64,000 nt of DNA from Halomonas alkalisoli (GTDB lineage: Bacteria > Pseudomonadota > Gammaproteobacteria > Pseudomonadales > Halomonadaceae): assembly GCF_021412585.1 (NCBI RefSeq), contig NZ_JAKCMI010000019.1, forward strand, positions 62,001 to 126,000, in the 5' to 3' direction. A program made the position numbers and the translations under genes. Positions 57,537 to 64,000 of this stretch are shown piece after piece; position 1 is the first letter of the stretch, and the number at the start of each line of letters is the position of its first letter. The notes under the pieces are model-generated. The model made no database searches, had not been told where the DNA came from, and worked only from the letters and a program-made list of their open reading frames with translations.

Positions 57537-57743
57537 ATGTACGTATGTCTCTGCAAGGGCGTATCCGACCACAAGATCCGTGCGACCGTCGAAGACGGGG
57601 CTCGCAGCTGGCGCGAGGTGCAGCGCGAGACCGGCTGCGCGACCCAGTGCGGCAAGTGCGCCTCTGTGGCCAAGACCATCACCCGTGACGCCATCAGGTC
57701 GGAAATGAAGGCCTCGGCTGCCGGCCTGGCCTATGCCGTGTAG
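57537..57743 (+). CDS. bfd: Bacterioferritin-associated ferredoxin
   Basis: Bfd is a [2Fe-2S] ferredoxin that reduces the haem of bacterioferritin to release stored iron. The 68-residue protein has ligands Cys4, Cys6, Cys38 and Cys41 (MYVCLCKGVSD and CATQCGKC), the exact Bfd pattern. The upstream region contains GAATCATTTACATT, only a weak Fur-like match, and TATGAT near 57517. It precedes bfr by 168 bp. Confidence 0.95.
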   Translation: MYVCLCKGVSDHKIRATVEDGARSWREVQRETGCATQCGKCASVAKTITRDAIRSEMKASAAGLAYAV

Positions 57744-57843
57744 CGCGTATTTCCCGATGTTGACGTGATGGCTTGCCGCCCCCTCCGGCCCTGATGCCAA
57801 TCTCTATCATTATTGTTGACCTTTATCCAAGCTCTTGTCGTTG

Positions 57844-57872
57844 TTGGACTTTTTTGTCAGTGTGGCTAATAC
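57844..57872 (+). promoter_or_regulatory. Sigma-70 promoter of bfr
   Basis: TTGGAC (57844-57849), 17 bp, TAATAC (57867-57872), 40 bp before bfr. An ATCATTATTG sequence at about 57806 is a possible but weak Fur half-site. Confidence 0.75.
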
Positions 57873-57911
57873 TGAGTAGTCCCCGATCCCCGACGAGAAT
57901 GGAGAAGTGCC

Positions 57912-58394
57912 ATGAAAGGCGATGCCAAGGTCATCGAGCACCTGAATACCGCGCTCGGCAATGAGCTGGTGGCGATCAATCAGTATTTCCTGCATGCGAA
58001 GATGTACAAGGACTGGGGCCTCAAGGCGCTGGCGAAGTGGGAGTACGACGAGTCCATCGAGGAGATGCAGCACGCCGACAAGCTGATCGAGCGTATCCTG
58101 TTTCTCGAGGGTCTCCCCAACCTGCAGGATCTCGGCAAGCTCCATATCGGTGAAAACGTCCGCGAGATGCTCGAGTCCGATCTCAAGATCGAACACGAAG
58201 GACGCAAGGCCTATATCGCAGCGATCGCCCACTGCGAGAAGGTCAAGGACTACGTGAGCCGCGACCTCTTCCGCGAGATCCTTGCCGATGAGGAAGACCA
58301 CATCGACCATATCGAGACCGAGCTCGGCCTGATCGACAAGGTCGGTATCGAGAACTACATGCTCAAGCAGATGCAGGAAGCGGGCAACGAGTAA
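57912..58394 (+). CDS. bfr: Bacterioferritin
   Basis: Bfr forms the 24-subunit iron store with haem between subunits. All ferroxidase ligands are in place: Glu18, Glu51, His54, Glu94, Glu127 and His130; the haem ligand Met52 is present (EEMQHAD). The 160-residue length is normal. With bfd directly upstream, storage and release genes are paired. It has its own promoter. Confidence 0.97.
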   Translation: MKGDAKVIEHLNTALGNELVAINQYFLHAKMYKDWGLKALAKWEYDESIEEMQHADKLIERILFLEGLPNLQDLGKLHIGENVREMLESDLKIEHEGRKAYIAAIAHCEKVKDYVSRDLFREILADEEDHIDHIETELGLIDKVGIENYMLKQMQEAGNE

Positions 58395-58427
58395 GTCCTG
58401 CCGTAGCCGCACCCTCATTTTCCCCTC

Positions 58428-58462
58428 CCGACATCGGCGCACTGCGCCGGTGTCGGCGTTTC
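58428..58462 (+). terminator. Terminator after bfr
   Basis: CCGACATCGGCGC and GCGCCGGTGTCGG make a 13-bp stem (one G-T wobble) with a 3-nt loop, followed by CGTTTCTG. Confidence 0.72.
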
Positions 58463-58514
58463 TGTCCTTCCGTTCTCGCCCCGCCCTCTGGGAAACCGCC
58501 GGCAATGATCTACG

Positions 58515-58555
58515 CTGGTGCATGTGGGCGTGCGAGTCGTCGCGTACTGCACCAG
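58515..58555. promoter_or_regulatory. CTGGTGCA...TGCACCAG inverted repeat upstream of the ABC importer
   Basis: CTGGTGCA (58515-58522) and TGCACCAG (58548-58555) are perfect complements 25 bp apart. TGCACC halves resemble NtrC-type half-sites, but the arrangement is outward relative to the NtrC palindrome. They lie 75-115 bp before the sigma-54-like promoter. Confidence 0.45.
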
Positions 58556-58629
58556 TATGTTGCCCTTGCCGCCCTGTCCTGCCAGCGAGGGCGTGTGCCG
58601 CTCTTGGCAGCTGCCAGTGCGCAGGGCAT

Positions 58630-58645
58630 TGGCAGGAAAACTGCA
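58630..58645 (+). promoter_or_regulatory. Sigma-54-like promoter of the NMT1/THI5 ABC importer
   Basis: TGGCAGGAAAACTGCA matches TGGCACG-N4-TTGCA except at two positions, with GG/GC in register. It lies 38 bp before the first gene. Confidence 0.7.
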
Positions 58646-58683
58646 TACAACAATCATAACCAGAACCTGCGAGGGCAGCCTTG

Positions 58684-59733
58684 ATGAGTCGTCACCTTTC
58701 CCGTTCCACCGGCCTGCTGGTCGGCGCACTTGGTCTGATACTGGCCGGGGCGCCGCTGGCCCAGGCCGACGAGACCCGCATTCGTTTCCAGCTCGACTGG
58801 CGTTTCGAGGGCCCTTCGGCGCCCTTCCTGATGGCCGTGGAGCGCGGCTATTTCGCCGAGGAGGGGCTCAATGTCCAGATCGACTCCGGCAGTGGTTCCG
58901 CCGGCGCCATCAACCGGGTCGCCTCCGGCGCCTACGAGATGGGCTTCGGCGACCTCAACGCCCTGGTGGAGTTTCTCGCCGAGAATCCCGATGGGCCAGG
59001 CATCCAGGGGGTCTACGTGGTGTATGACGGCAGCCCGGCCTCGGTCTTCGCACGCAAGGATCGGGAGATCGAGTCCCCCGCGGACCTCGCCGGCAAGTCC
59101 ATCGCCGCGCCGGCCTTCGATACCGGCTATCGGGCCTGGGGCATCTTCGCTGCGGCCAACGATCTCGATGCCGACGACGTCGAGTGGCAGAACGTCGATC
59201 CGACCCTGCGCGAGACCCTGCTGGTGCGCGGCGACGTGGATGCGATCACCGGGTTCTACTTCACCAGCCTGCTCAATCTGGAAGGGCGTGGAATGGGTGA
59301 GGAGGAGCTCACCATCATGCCGTTCCCCGACTATGGCGTGCCGCTCTATGGCAATGCCATCATCGCCAGCGAGGCCTTCTCCGAGGAGAACCCGGAAGCC
59401 GTCGAGGGCTTCCTGCGCGCCTTCAACCGCGCTCTCGAGGAGACCCTGGCCGACCCGGATGGCGCCATCGACTATGTCTACAACCGCGACTCGTTGATCG
59501 ACAGGGAGATGGAGACCCGGCGCCTCAGGCTTGCCATCGACAGCGTGATCGATACCGAGGATGCCCGTGCCAACGGCGCCGGGGCGGTGGACGAGGAGCG
59601 GCTGCGCAACGCCATTCAACTGGTGGCCGACGCCTATGATCTGCCGTCGGTGCCCGACGCGGAGCGTGTCTTCACCTCGCGCTTCCTGCCGGCTCGGGAC
59701 GAACGGATGATCTTTGCCGACCGGGCGGAGTAG
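58684..59733 (+). CDS. ABC importer substrate-binding protein, NMT1/THI5 family
   Basis: The 349-residue protein has a signal peptide (cleavage near LAQA^DETRIRF) and the family pattern FQLDWRFEGPSAPFLMAVERGYFAEEGL, SGSAGAINRVASGAYEMGFGD and LRETLLVRGDVDAITGF. Family members bind thiamine precursors, pyrimidines, taurine or similar N/S compounds. A sigma-54-like promoter suggests nitrogen control. TTG 58681 directly precedes ATG 58684; GAGGG is the Shine-Dalgarno. Substrate not assigned. Confidence 0.87.
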   Translation: MSRHLSRSTGLLVGALGLILAGAPLAQADETRIRFQLDWRFEGPSAPFLMAVERGYFAEEGLNVQIDSGSGSAGAINRVASGAYEMGFGDLNALVEFLAENPDGPGIQGVYVVYDGSPASVFARKDREIESPADLAGKSIAAPAFDTGYRAWGIFAAANDLDADDVEWQNVDPTLRETLLVRGDVDAITGFYFTSLLNLEGRGMGEEELTIMPFPDYGVPLYGNAIIASEAFSEENPEAVEGFLRAFNRALEETLADPDGAIDYVYNRDSLIDREMETRRLRLAIDSVIDTEDARANGAGAVDEERLRNAIQLVADAYDLPSVPDAERVFTSRFLPARDERMIFADRAE

Positions 59734-59737
59734 CGGC

Positions 59738-60547
59738 ATGGCGGAAGTACCCCTGGCGCAGGCAACCGACACGCCTTTCGTCGCCTTCGACCAGGTGAGC
59801 CTGGCCTACGACGACTCGGGCAATGCCATCGAGGACATCACCCTGACCATCGAGGAGGGCGAGTTCGTCGCCTTCGTCGGCCCCAGCGGCTGCGGCAAGT
59901 CGACCTTCATGAAGCTGTGTACCGGCCTGCATGGCCCCTCCGCAGGCCAGGTGAGGGTCGATGGCGCGCCGGTGGGCGGTCCGCTGAAGATATCGGGGAT
60001 GGCCTTCCAGAATGCCAACCTGCTGCCCTGGCGAACCACCCTGGACAACGTCCTGCTGCCGCTGGAGATCGTCAAGCCCTACCGCTCGCAGTTCCGCAAG
60101 CGCCGGGCCGAGTTCGTCGGCTGGGCCCGGGACCTGCTGCGCACCGTGGGGCTCGAGGGCTACGAGGACCAGTTTCCCTGGCAGCTCTCCGGCGGCATGC
60201 AGCAGCGGGCGTCGATCTGCCGGGCGCTGATCCATCGCCCGCGGCTGCTGATGCTCGATGAACCCTTCGCCGCCCTGGACGCCTTCACCCGCGAGGAGCT
60301 GTGGTGCGTGCTGCGCGACCTGTGGGAAGCCCAGCGCTTCACCGTGGTGCTGGTGACCCACGACCTGCGCGAGGCGGCCTTCCTGGCCGACACCGTCTAC
60401 GTGATGAGTCGGCGGCCGGGGCGCATCATCGAGCGGCGCACCATCGACCTGCCACGCCCGCGTGAACTGGCGATCACCTACGAGGAGCCGTTCACCGGCC
60501 TGGTGCAGAGCCTGCGCAAGCAGATCGGCGAGATCCGCGGCACCTGA
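59738..60547 (+). CDS. ABC importer ATPase, SsuB/TauB type
   Basis: The 269-residue ATPase has Walker A GPSGCGKST, Q-loop FQNANLLPW, signature LSGGMQQR, Walker B LLMLDEPF, and H-loop VTHDLREA. It starts 4 bp after the binding-protein stop; ATG 59738 is used because the open frame upstream overlaps that gene. It energises the permease encoded next. Confidence 0.94.
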   Translation: MAEVPLAQATDTPFVAFDQVSLAYDDSGNAIEDITLTIEEGEFVAFVGPSGCGKSTFMKLCTGLHGPSAGQVRVDGAPVGGPLKISGMAFQNANLLPWRTTLDNVLLPLEIVKPYRSQFRKRRAEFVGWARDLLRTVGLEGYEDQFPWQLSGGMQQRASICRALIHRPRLLMLDEPFAALDAFTREELWCVLRDLWEAQRFTVVLVTHDLREAAFLADTVYVMSRRPGRIIERRTIDLPRPRELAITYEEPFTGLVQSLRKQIGEIRGT

Positions 60548-60560
60548 TCGAGGACGTGAC

Positions 60561-61328
60561 ATGCAACTGAGTGAAAAGAGCCGCCAGCGGATCGCACCCT
60601 GGGCGGCGGTGGCGATCCTGGTGGTGATCTGGGAAGCCACGGTGCGGCTGCTCGACGTGCCGAAGTTCATCTTTCCCGGGGCCTGGGCCACGGCCCAGGC
60701 GCTGGTGACCTACGCCGGCCCCATCGGCATGCACTCCTGGCAGACCTTCTGGACCACCATGGTGGGCTTTGGCATCGGCGTGGCGGTGGGCCTCTTGCTG
60801 GGCTTCATCATCGGTTCGTCGAAGTTTCTCTACCACGCCTGCTACCCGCTGCTGGTGGGCTTCAACGCCATTCCCAAGGTCGCCTTCGTGCCGATCCTGG
60901 TGGTGTGGTTCGGCATCGGCTCGGTGCCGGCGATCCTCACCGCCTTCCTGATCTGCTTCTTTCCCATCGTGGTCAACGTGGCCACCGGGCTTGCGACCCT
61001 GGAGCCGGAAATGGAGGACGTGCTGCGGGTGCTGGGGGCGAAGCGACTCGATGTGCTGCTCAAGGTGGGGCTGCCGCGCTCGCTGCCCTACTTCTTCGCC
61101 TCGCTGAAGGTGGCCATCACCCTGGCCTTCGTCGGCACCGTGGTGTCCGAGACGGTGGCCTCCAACCAGGGTATCGGCTACCTGATGATGAGTGCCGGCT
61201 CGCAGATGCGCATGGCGCTGGTGTTCGCCGGGCTGATCGTGATCAGCGCCATGGCGATGGTGATGTATGAGCTGTTTGCCGTGCTGGAGAAGCGGATGAC
61301 TGGATGGGCACATCGGGGCCAACGTTAA
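60561..61328 (+). CDS. ABC importer permease, SsuC/TauC type
   Basis: The 255-residue protein has about six helices and the EAA loop motif region EMEDVLRVLGAKRLDVLLKVGLP for contact with the ATPase. VPILVVWFGIGSVPAILTAFL is typical of the nitrate/sulfonate/taurine permeases. It completes the three-gene importer. Its TAA stop supplies the first base of repeat E4, so nothing else belongs to the operon. Confidence 0.93.
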   Translation: MQLSEKSRQRIAPWAAVAILVVIWEATVRLLDVPKFIFPGAWATAQALVTYAGPIGMHSWQTFWTTMVGFGIGVAVGLLLGFIIGSSKFLYHACYPLLVGFNAIPKVAFVPILVVWFGIGSVPAILTAFLICFFPIVVNVATGLATLEPEMEDVLRVLGAKRLDVLLKVGLPRSLPYFFASLKVAITLAFVGTVVSETVASNQGIGYLMMSAGSQMRMALVFAGLIVISAMAMVMYELFAVLEKRMTGWAHRGQR

Positions 61329-61471
61329 GGTAAGGCGCCTTCCCTACTGCGCTCGATATCCTGGCCGCCGGCGGTACTCACAATCCTCATTGAGCAGCCA
61401 GTCAACTCCGGTTGCTCCGTTCCGGCGGCGGTCAGCCTCTCTTCGCTCGCTACGGGAATCCACACTTACCT
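61328..61471 (+). repeat. Structured repeat family A, copy E4
   Basis: This 144-bp copy has ends AGGTAAG/CTTACCT. Stems GGCCGCCG/CGGCGGTC and CAA/TTG lead to CTCA, arm TTGA, loop GCAGCCAG, arm TCAA, CTCCG (61386-61410). CTGCGC is at 61347. It fills the whole gap between the permease stop and the convergent DUF1653 gene. Confidence 0.92.
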
Positions 61472-61474
61472 CAG

Positions 61475-61699
61475 CTAGAACGCCTTCTCCAGGTCGAAGC
61501 GCGGTACCGGTTCGCCCTGGACCTCGACGGTTTCGGTGAACATGGCGAGCGGCCGCACCCACAGGCCGTACTCGCCGTAGAGGGCGCGATAGACCACCAG
61601 GGCTTCCTCGCTCTCGCTGTGGTGGGCGACGCCCAGCACCTCGTAGCGGTTGCCCTTGTAGTGGCTGTAGATGCCGGGAACGGGGTAGGGGCTTGTCAT
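61475..61699 (-). CDS. DUF1653 protein
   Basis: The 74-residue protein has the DUF1653 pattern PGIYSHYKGNRYEVLGVAHHSE, LVVYRALYGEYGLWVRPLAMF and PRFDLEKAF. Function is unknown; the fold is a small beta barrel. ATG 61699 has GGAG 6 bp upstream; an in-frame ATG at 61711 is possible. The longer open frame upstream is antisense noise. Confidence 0.9.
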   Translation of the reverse strand: MTSPYPVPGIYSHYKGNRYEVLGVAHHSESEEALVVYRALYGEYGLWVRPLAMFTETVEVQGEPVPRFDLEKAF

Positions 61700-61733
61700 C
61701 GGAGACTCCATGCGTGAAGCGTGGTAGGGAGGG

Positions 61734-62567
61734 TCACTCGCCGGGTGCGGCGGCGAGCCTGGCCAGCCTGGCCAACACCCGCGAGACGGCCGTGAAACCG
61801 AAGCTGCCGGTGACGAAGGTGGCGGAGCCGAAGCCCGAGGCGCAATCGAGCCGTATCGCCTCGCCGGTTCCCGGCTTCTGGAAGCATACCTCGCCATCGC
61901 TGCCCGGATAGACCAGCTGCTCGTCGGAGTAGACGCACTCCACCGAGAAGCGGCGCTTGGGGTTGCGGGAGAAGCCGAAGTCACGGCGCAGGCGTGCGCG
62001 AACCTTGGCCAGCAGCGGGTCATGCTCCGTGCGGCTGAGGTCCGCTATGCGGATGCGTGTCGGGTCGGTCTGGCCGCCGGCGGCACCGGTCACGGTGATC
62101 GGCAGCTTGCGCCGCTTGCACCAGGCGATGAGCGCGGCCTTGGCCAGCACGCTGTCGATGGCATCCACCACGTGGTCGGCATCCTGGGGAATGCGCTCGG
62201 CCAGGTTGGTAGCGGTGACGAAGGCGCTATCCGCCACCACCTGGATGCCCGGCTGGATCGCCCGGCAGCGCTCGGCCAGGACCTCCACCTTGGGTCGGCC
62301 GATGGTGCCGTCCAGGGCGTGGAGCTGGCGATTGACATTGGAGACGCAGACATCGTCCAGGTCGATCAGCGTGAGCTTGCCGATGCCCGAGCGGGCCAGG
62401 GCTTCCACCGCCCAGCTGCCTACGCCGCCGACGCCTACCACCACCACATGGGCGGTGCGGAAGCGCTCGGCGGCACGGGAGCCATAGAGCCGACGGATGC
62501 CGCCGAAACGAAGGTCGTGGTCATGCTGGGTGGCGGGGTCGCCGTGGCTCGAGAATGGGGCTGTCAT
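61734..62567 (-). CDS. tcdA: tRNA threonylcarbamoyladenosine dehydratase
   Basis: TcdA (CsdL) cyclises the t6A37 modification of tRNA to ct6A. The 277-residue E1-like protein has the ATP site VVVVGVGGVGSWAVEALARSGIG, DLDDVCVSNVNRQ and DAIDSVLAKAALIAWC. The C-terminal SxxSxxPKRRFSVECVYSDE-like segment is typical. It stands 22 bp after truC, probably cotranscribed. Confidence 0.95.
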   Translation of the reverse strand: MTAPFSSHGDPATQHDHDLRFGGIRRLYGSRAAERFRTAHVVVVGVGGVGSWAVEALARSGIGKLTLIDLDDVCVSNVNRQLHALDGTIGRPKVEVLAERCRAIQPGIQVVADSAFVTATNLAERIPQDADHVVDAIDSVLAKAALIAWCKRRKLPITVTGAAGGQTDPTRIRIADLSRTEHDPLLAKVRARLRRDFGFSRNPKRRFSVECVYSDEQLVYPGSDGEVCFQKPGTGEAIRLDCASGFGSATFVTGSFGFTAVSRVLARLARLAAAPGE

Positions 62568-62589
62568 GATAGGTGGCTCGGACTCCCGG

Positions 62590-63357
62590 TCAGGCAGTGG
62601 GTTCGGGGTTGGGGGCGCTGAGGCCGGCGCCGTTCACCGGCAGGTGGCCGCCCCAGCCGAAGCGTTCGAACAGTGACGACATGGGGACGTCCAGGGCACA
62701 GCTCAAGGTCAGCCGATACGCCTCGAACGGATGGTCGAAGGCCAGGCCCACGGCGGCCAGCAGCAGCCGCGAACACCCCAGCCGCTCCTTGAAGAAGCGG
62801 TTGTGGTTGCCCTTGCCGTGCTTGGCGTCACCGATGATGGGATAGCCCCGCTGCGACAGGTGACGGCGTATCTGGTGGCGGCGCCCGGTCACGGGGCACG
62901 CCTGCATCAGCGAGTAGCGGCTCTGGGGGTAGCGGTCCACCTGCACCGGCAGCTCGACGCTGTCGAGCCGCCTCACTTCGGTCATCGCCTCCATGGCCGG
63001 CATTTCCGCCTTGGGGCGGCTGCCGTCCTCCTCGCGCAGCGGGTAGTCGAGCCAGTCGTGCTCGGGGCCGATGCCGCGAACTACTGCCAGGTAGCGCTTG
63101 GCGACCCGGCGCTCGGTAAAGGCTTCCGCCAGCCGGGCTGCCGCGGTCGTCGACAGGGCGAAGACCATCGCCCCCGAGGTGGGGCGGTCCAGGCGGTGCA
63201 CGGGGTAGACCCGCTGGCCGAGCTGGTCGCGCAGGCGCTGCAGCAGGAATTCGCGCTCACCCCGTGCCAGGGCCGTGCGGTGCACCAGCAGGCCAGCCGG
63301 CTTGTGCACGGCGACCAGGTGCTCATCCCGGTGGAGAATCGTCAACGCTTCCGACAT
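62590..63357 (-). CDS. truC: tRNA pseudouridine(65) synthase
   Basis: This is an RluA-type pseudouridine synthase. The catalytic Asp is in VHRLDRPTSGAM; VHKPAGLLVH and GRRHQIRRHLSQRGYPIIGDAKHGKG are family motifs. The protein's 255 residues without an S4 domain, together with the KHGKGNHN ending, fit TruC, which modifies U65 of tRNA-Ile1 and tRNA-Asp. Adjacent tcdA also acts on tRNA. Confidence 0.9.
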   Translation of the reverse strand: MSEALTILHRDEHLVAVHKPAGLLVHRTALARGEREFLLQRLRDQLGQRVYPVHRLDRPTSGAMVFALSTTAAARLAEAFTERRVAKRYLAVVRGIGPEHDWLDYPLREEDGSRPKAEMPAMEAMTEVRRLDSVELPVQVDRYPQSRYSLMQACPVTGRRHQIRRHLSQRGYPIIGDAKHGKGNHNRFFKERLGCSRLLLAAVGLAFDHPFEAYRLTLSCALDVPMSSLFERFGWGGHLPVNGAGLSAPNPEPTA

Positions 63358-63473
63358 GTCAGCCTGGCTCGTGGAACGGGGCCGCCATTGTCGCCGCCCC
63401 GCGGGGCGTTGTCACCTCGGTGCTCTTCACCTCGGTGCTTGTCGCCTAGAGGACCTGGTCGCCGTATATGCCG

Positions 63474-64000
63474 TCATTCGCTGTCCTGGCAGTTGCCCCG
63501 TTGAAGGATGCCGCGGGCGATGCGTTCGATACCCTGGCGATAAGCGGCCTGGCGGTAGGAGATCGACTCCTTCTCGGCCCGCTCCAGCACCAGCCGGCCC
63601 TGGCTTTCGATCCGTTCCGCCAGACGTTCGTTGACGGTCTCCTCCGACCAGCGCTCGCCGGTGAGGTTCTGCACCCACTCGAAGTAGCTGACGATGACGC
63701 CGCCGGTATTGGCCAGCACGTCCGGCAGGACCGGAACGCCCCGCTCGTCGAGCGCCGCCTCGGCCTTGCTGGTAACCGGGCCATTGGCGATCTCGAGCAG
63801 GGCCTTTGCCTTCACCTGGCCCACGTTGTCGTCGTGAACCTGATCCTCGAGCGCCGCCAGTACCAGCACATCGACATCGAGGGTCAACAGGTCGTCCCGG
63901 TCGAGGTGCTCGACGTCCTCGGCGATACAGACCGATTCATCGCAGTAGACGAGGTCGTGCAGCCGCTGGTTCCTTGTCTTCTGCTGCATGATCGGCTCCG
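63474..64000 (-). CDS. C-terminal part of a glutamate dehydrogenase-family protein (5' end outside window)
   Basis: The frame stays open to the window edge, so the gene is cut. The visible ~175 residues match the NAD domain end of Glu/Leu/Phe/Val dehydrogenases: LLTLDVDVLVLAALEDQVHDD, IANGPVTSKAEAAL, LPDVLANTGGVIVSYFEWVQNL and AAYRQGIERIARGIL. The ATG at 63989 is internal. The end carries RGNCQDSE. NAD or NADP specificity cannot be judged from this part. Confidence 0.9.
   Translation of the reverse strand, partial: EPIMQQKTRNQRLHDLVYCDESVCIAEDVEHLDRDDLLTLDVDVLVLAALEDQVHDDNVGQVKAKALLEIANGPVTSKAEAALDERGVPVLPDVLANTGGVIVSYFEWVQNLTGERWSEETVNERLAERIESQGRLVLERAEKESISYRQAAYRQGIERIARGILQRGNCQDSE

Noticed and set aside
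58395..58683. TPP riboswitch before the NMT1/THI5 importer
   Set aside because: The CTGAGA and thi-box sequences are absent; only a terminator, an inverted repeat and a sigma-54-like promoter are seen.

Overview
The window is GC-rich, gene-dense chromosomal DNA of a gammaproteobacterium, most likely Halomonadaceae (Halomonas-like). This inference rests on gene orders (rplU-rpmA-obgE-proB-rpsT; murJ-ribF-ileS-lspA-fkpB-ispH next to minor type IV pilin genes; pepA/holC/valS divergent from lptFG) and on the many Asp/Glu-rich proteins. I see no rRNA, CRISPR array, transposase or prophage. The only tRNA is tRNA-Pro(CGG). Layout: 1-4.8 kb holds a ClsC-like phospholipase D lipoprotein, a DASS-family anion symporter and a PAS-PAS-GGDEF protein. 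4.9-11.8 kb holds tRNA-Pro, ispB, then rplU, rpmA, obgE, proB, rpsT and murJ. 11.9-17.9 kb is the ribF-ileS-lspA-fkpB-ispH housekeeping cluster. 18-21.4 kb carries prepilin genes (pilE/fimT/pilV/pilW and a very large PilX-like protein), with base composition becoming markedly more AT-rich inside pilW. 21.4-28.1 kb, on the minus strand, holds an alpha/beta hydrolase and the nrdA-nrdB operon. That operon ends with an unlisted 38-codon gene and a terminator, and its promoter shows paired NrdR boxes and a DnaA-box-like site. 28.3-34.8 kb holds an RstAB-like two-component system, metR/metE with a perfect MetR box, and a lipoprotein. 34.8-39.8 kb has an intergenic repeat block, an Fe-S-type regulator divergent from sodB, azoR, a YdjM-like membrane hydrolase, tag and a DUF411 protein. 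39.8-42 kb holds gloA, a META-domain lipoprotein and a PAP2 phosphatase, threaded with three copies of a structured repeat. 42.1-48 kb is 3-hydroxybutyrate dehydrogenase, a DctMQP TRAP transporter and its sigma-54 activator with promoter and paired upstream sites. 48-57.4 kb holds valS, holC, ilvE and pepA, divergent from lptF, lptG and an RDD gene. 57.5-61.3 kb has bfd, bfr and an NMT1/THI5-type ABC importer behind a sigma-54-like promoter. 61.5-64 kb has DUF1653, tcdA, truC and the 3' part of a glutamate dehydrogenase-family gene. The most unusual content is non-coding. One family of about 142-146 bp has four copies (39801, 40424, 41247 reverse, 61328). Each copy folds end to end with covarying stems, keeps the same unpaired boxes (CTGCGC, CTCA, CTCCG, TCGCTC) at the same offsets, and begins on the stop codon of the gene before it in the same orientation. 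A second family (73 bp, two inverted copies around holC) likewise keeps its flanks while replacing both arms of an 8-bp hairpin in a complementary way. I do not recognise either as a named family. Elsewhere there are tandem arrays of 28 bp x5 (valS 3' end) and 13 bp x5 (after azoR).
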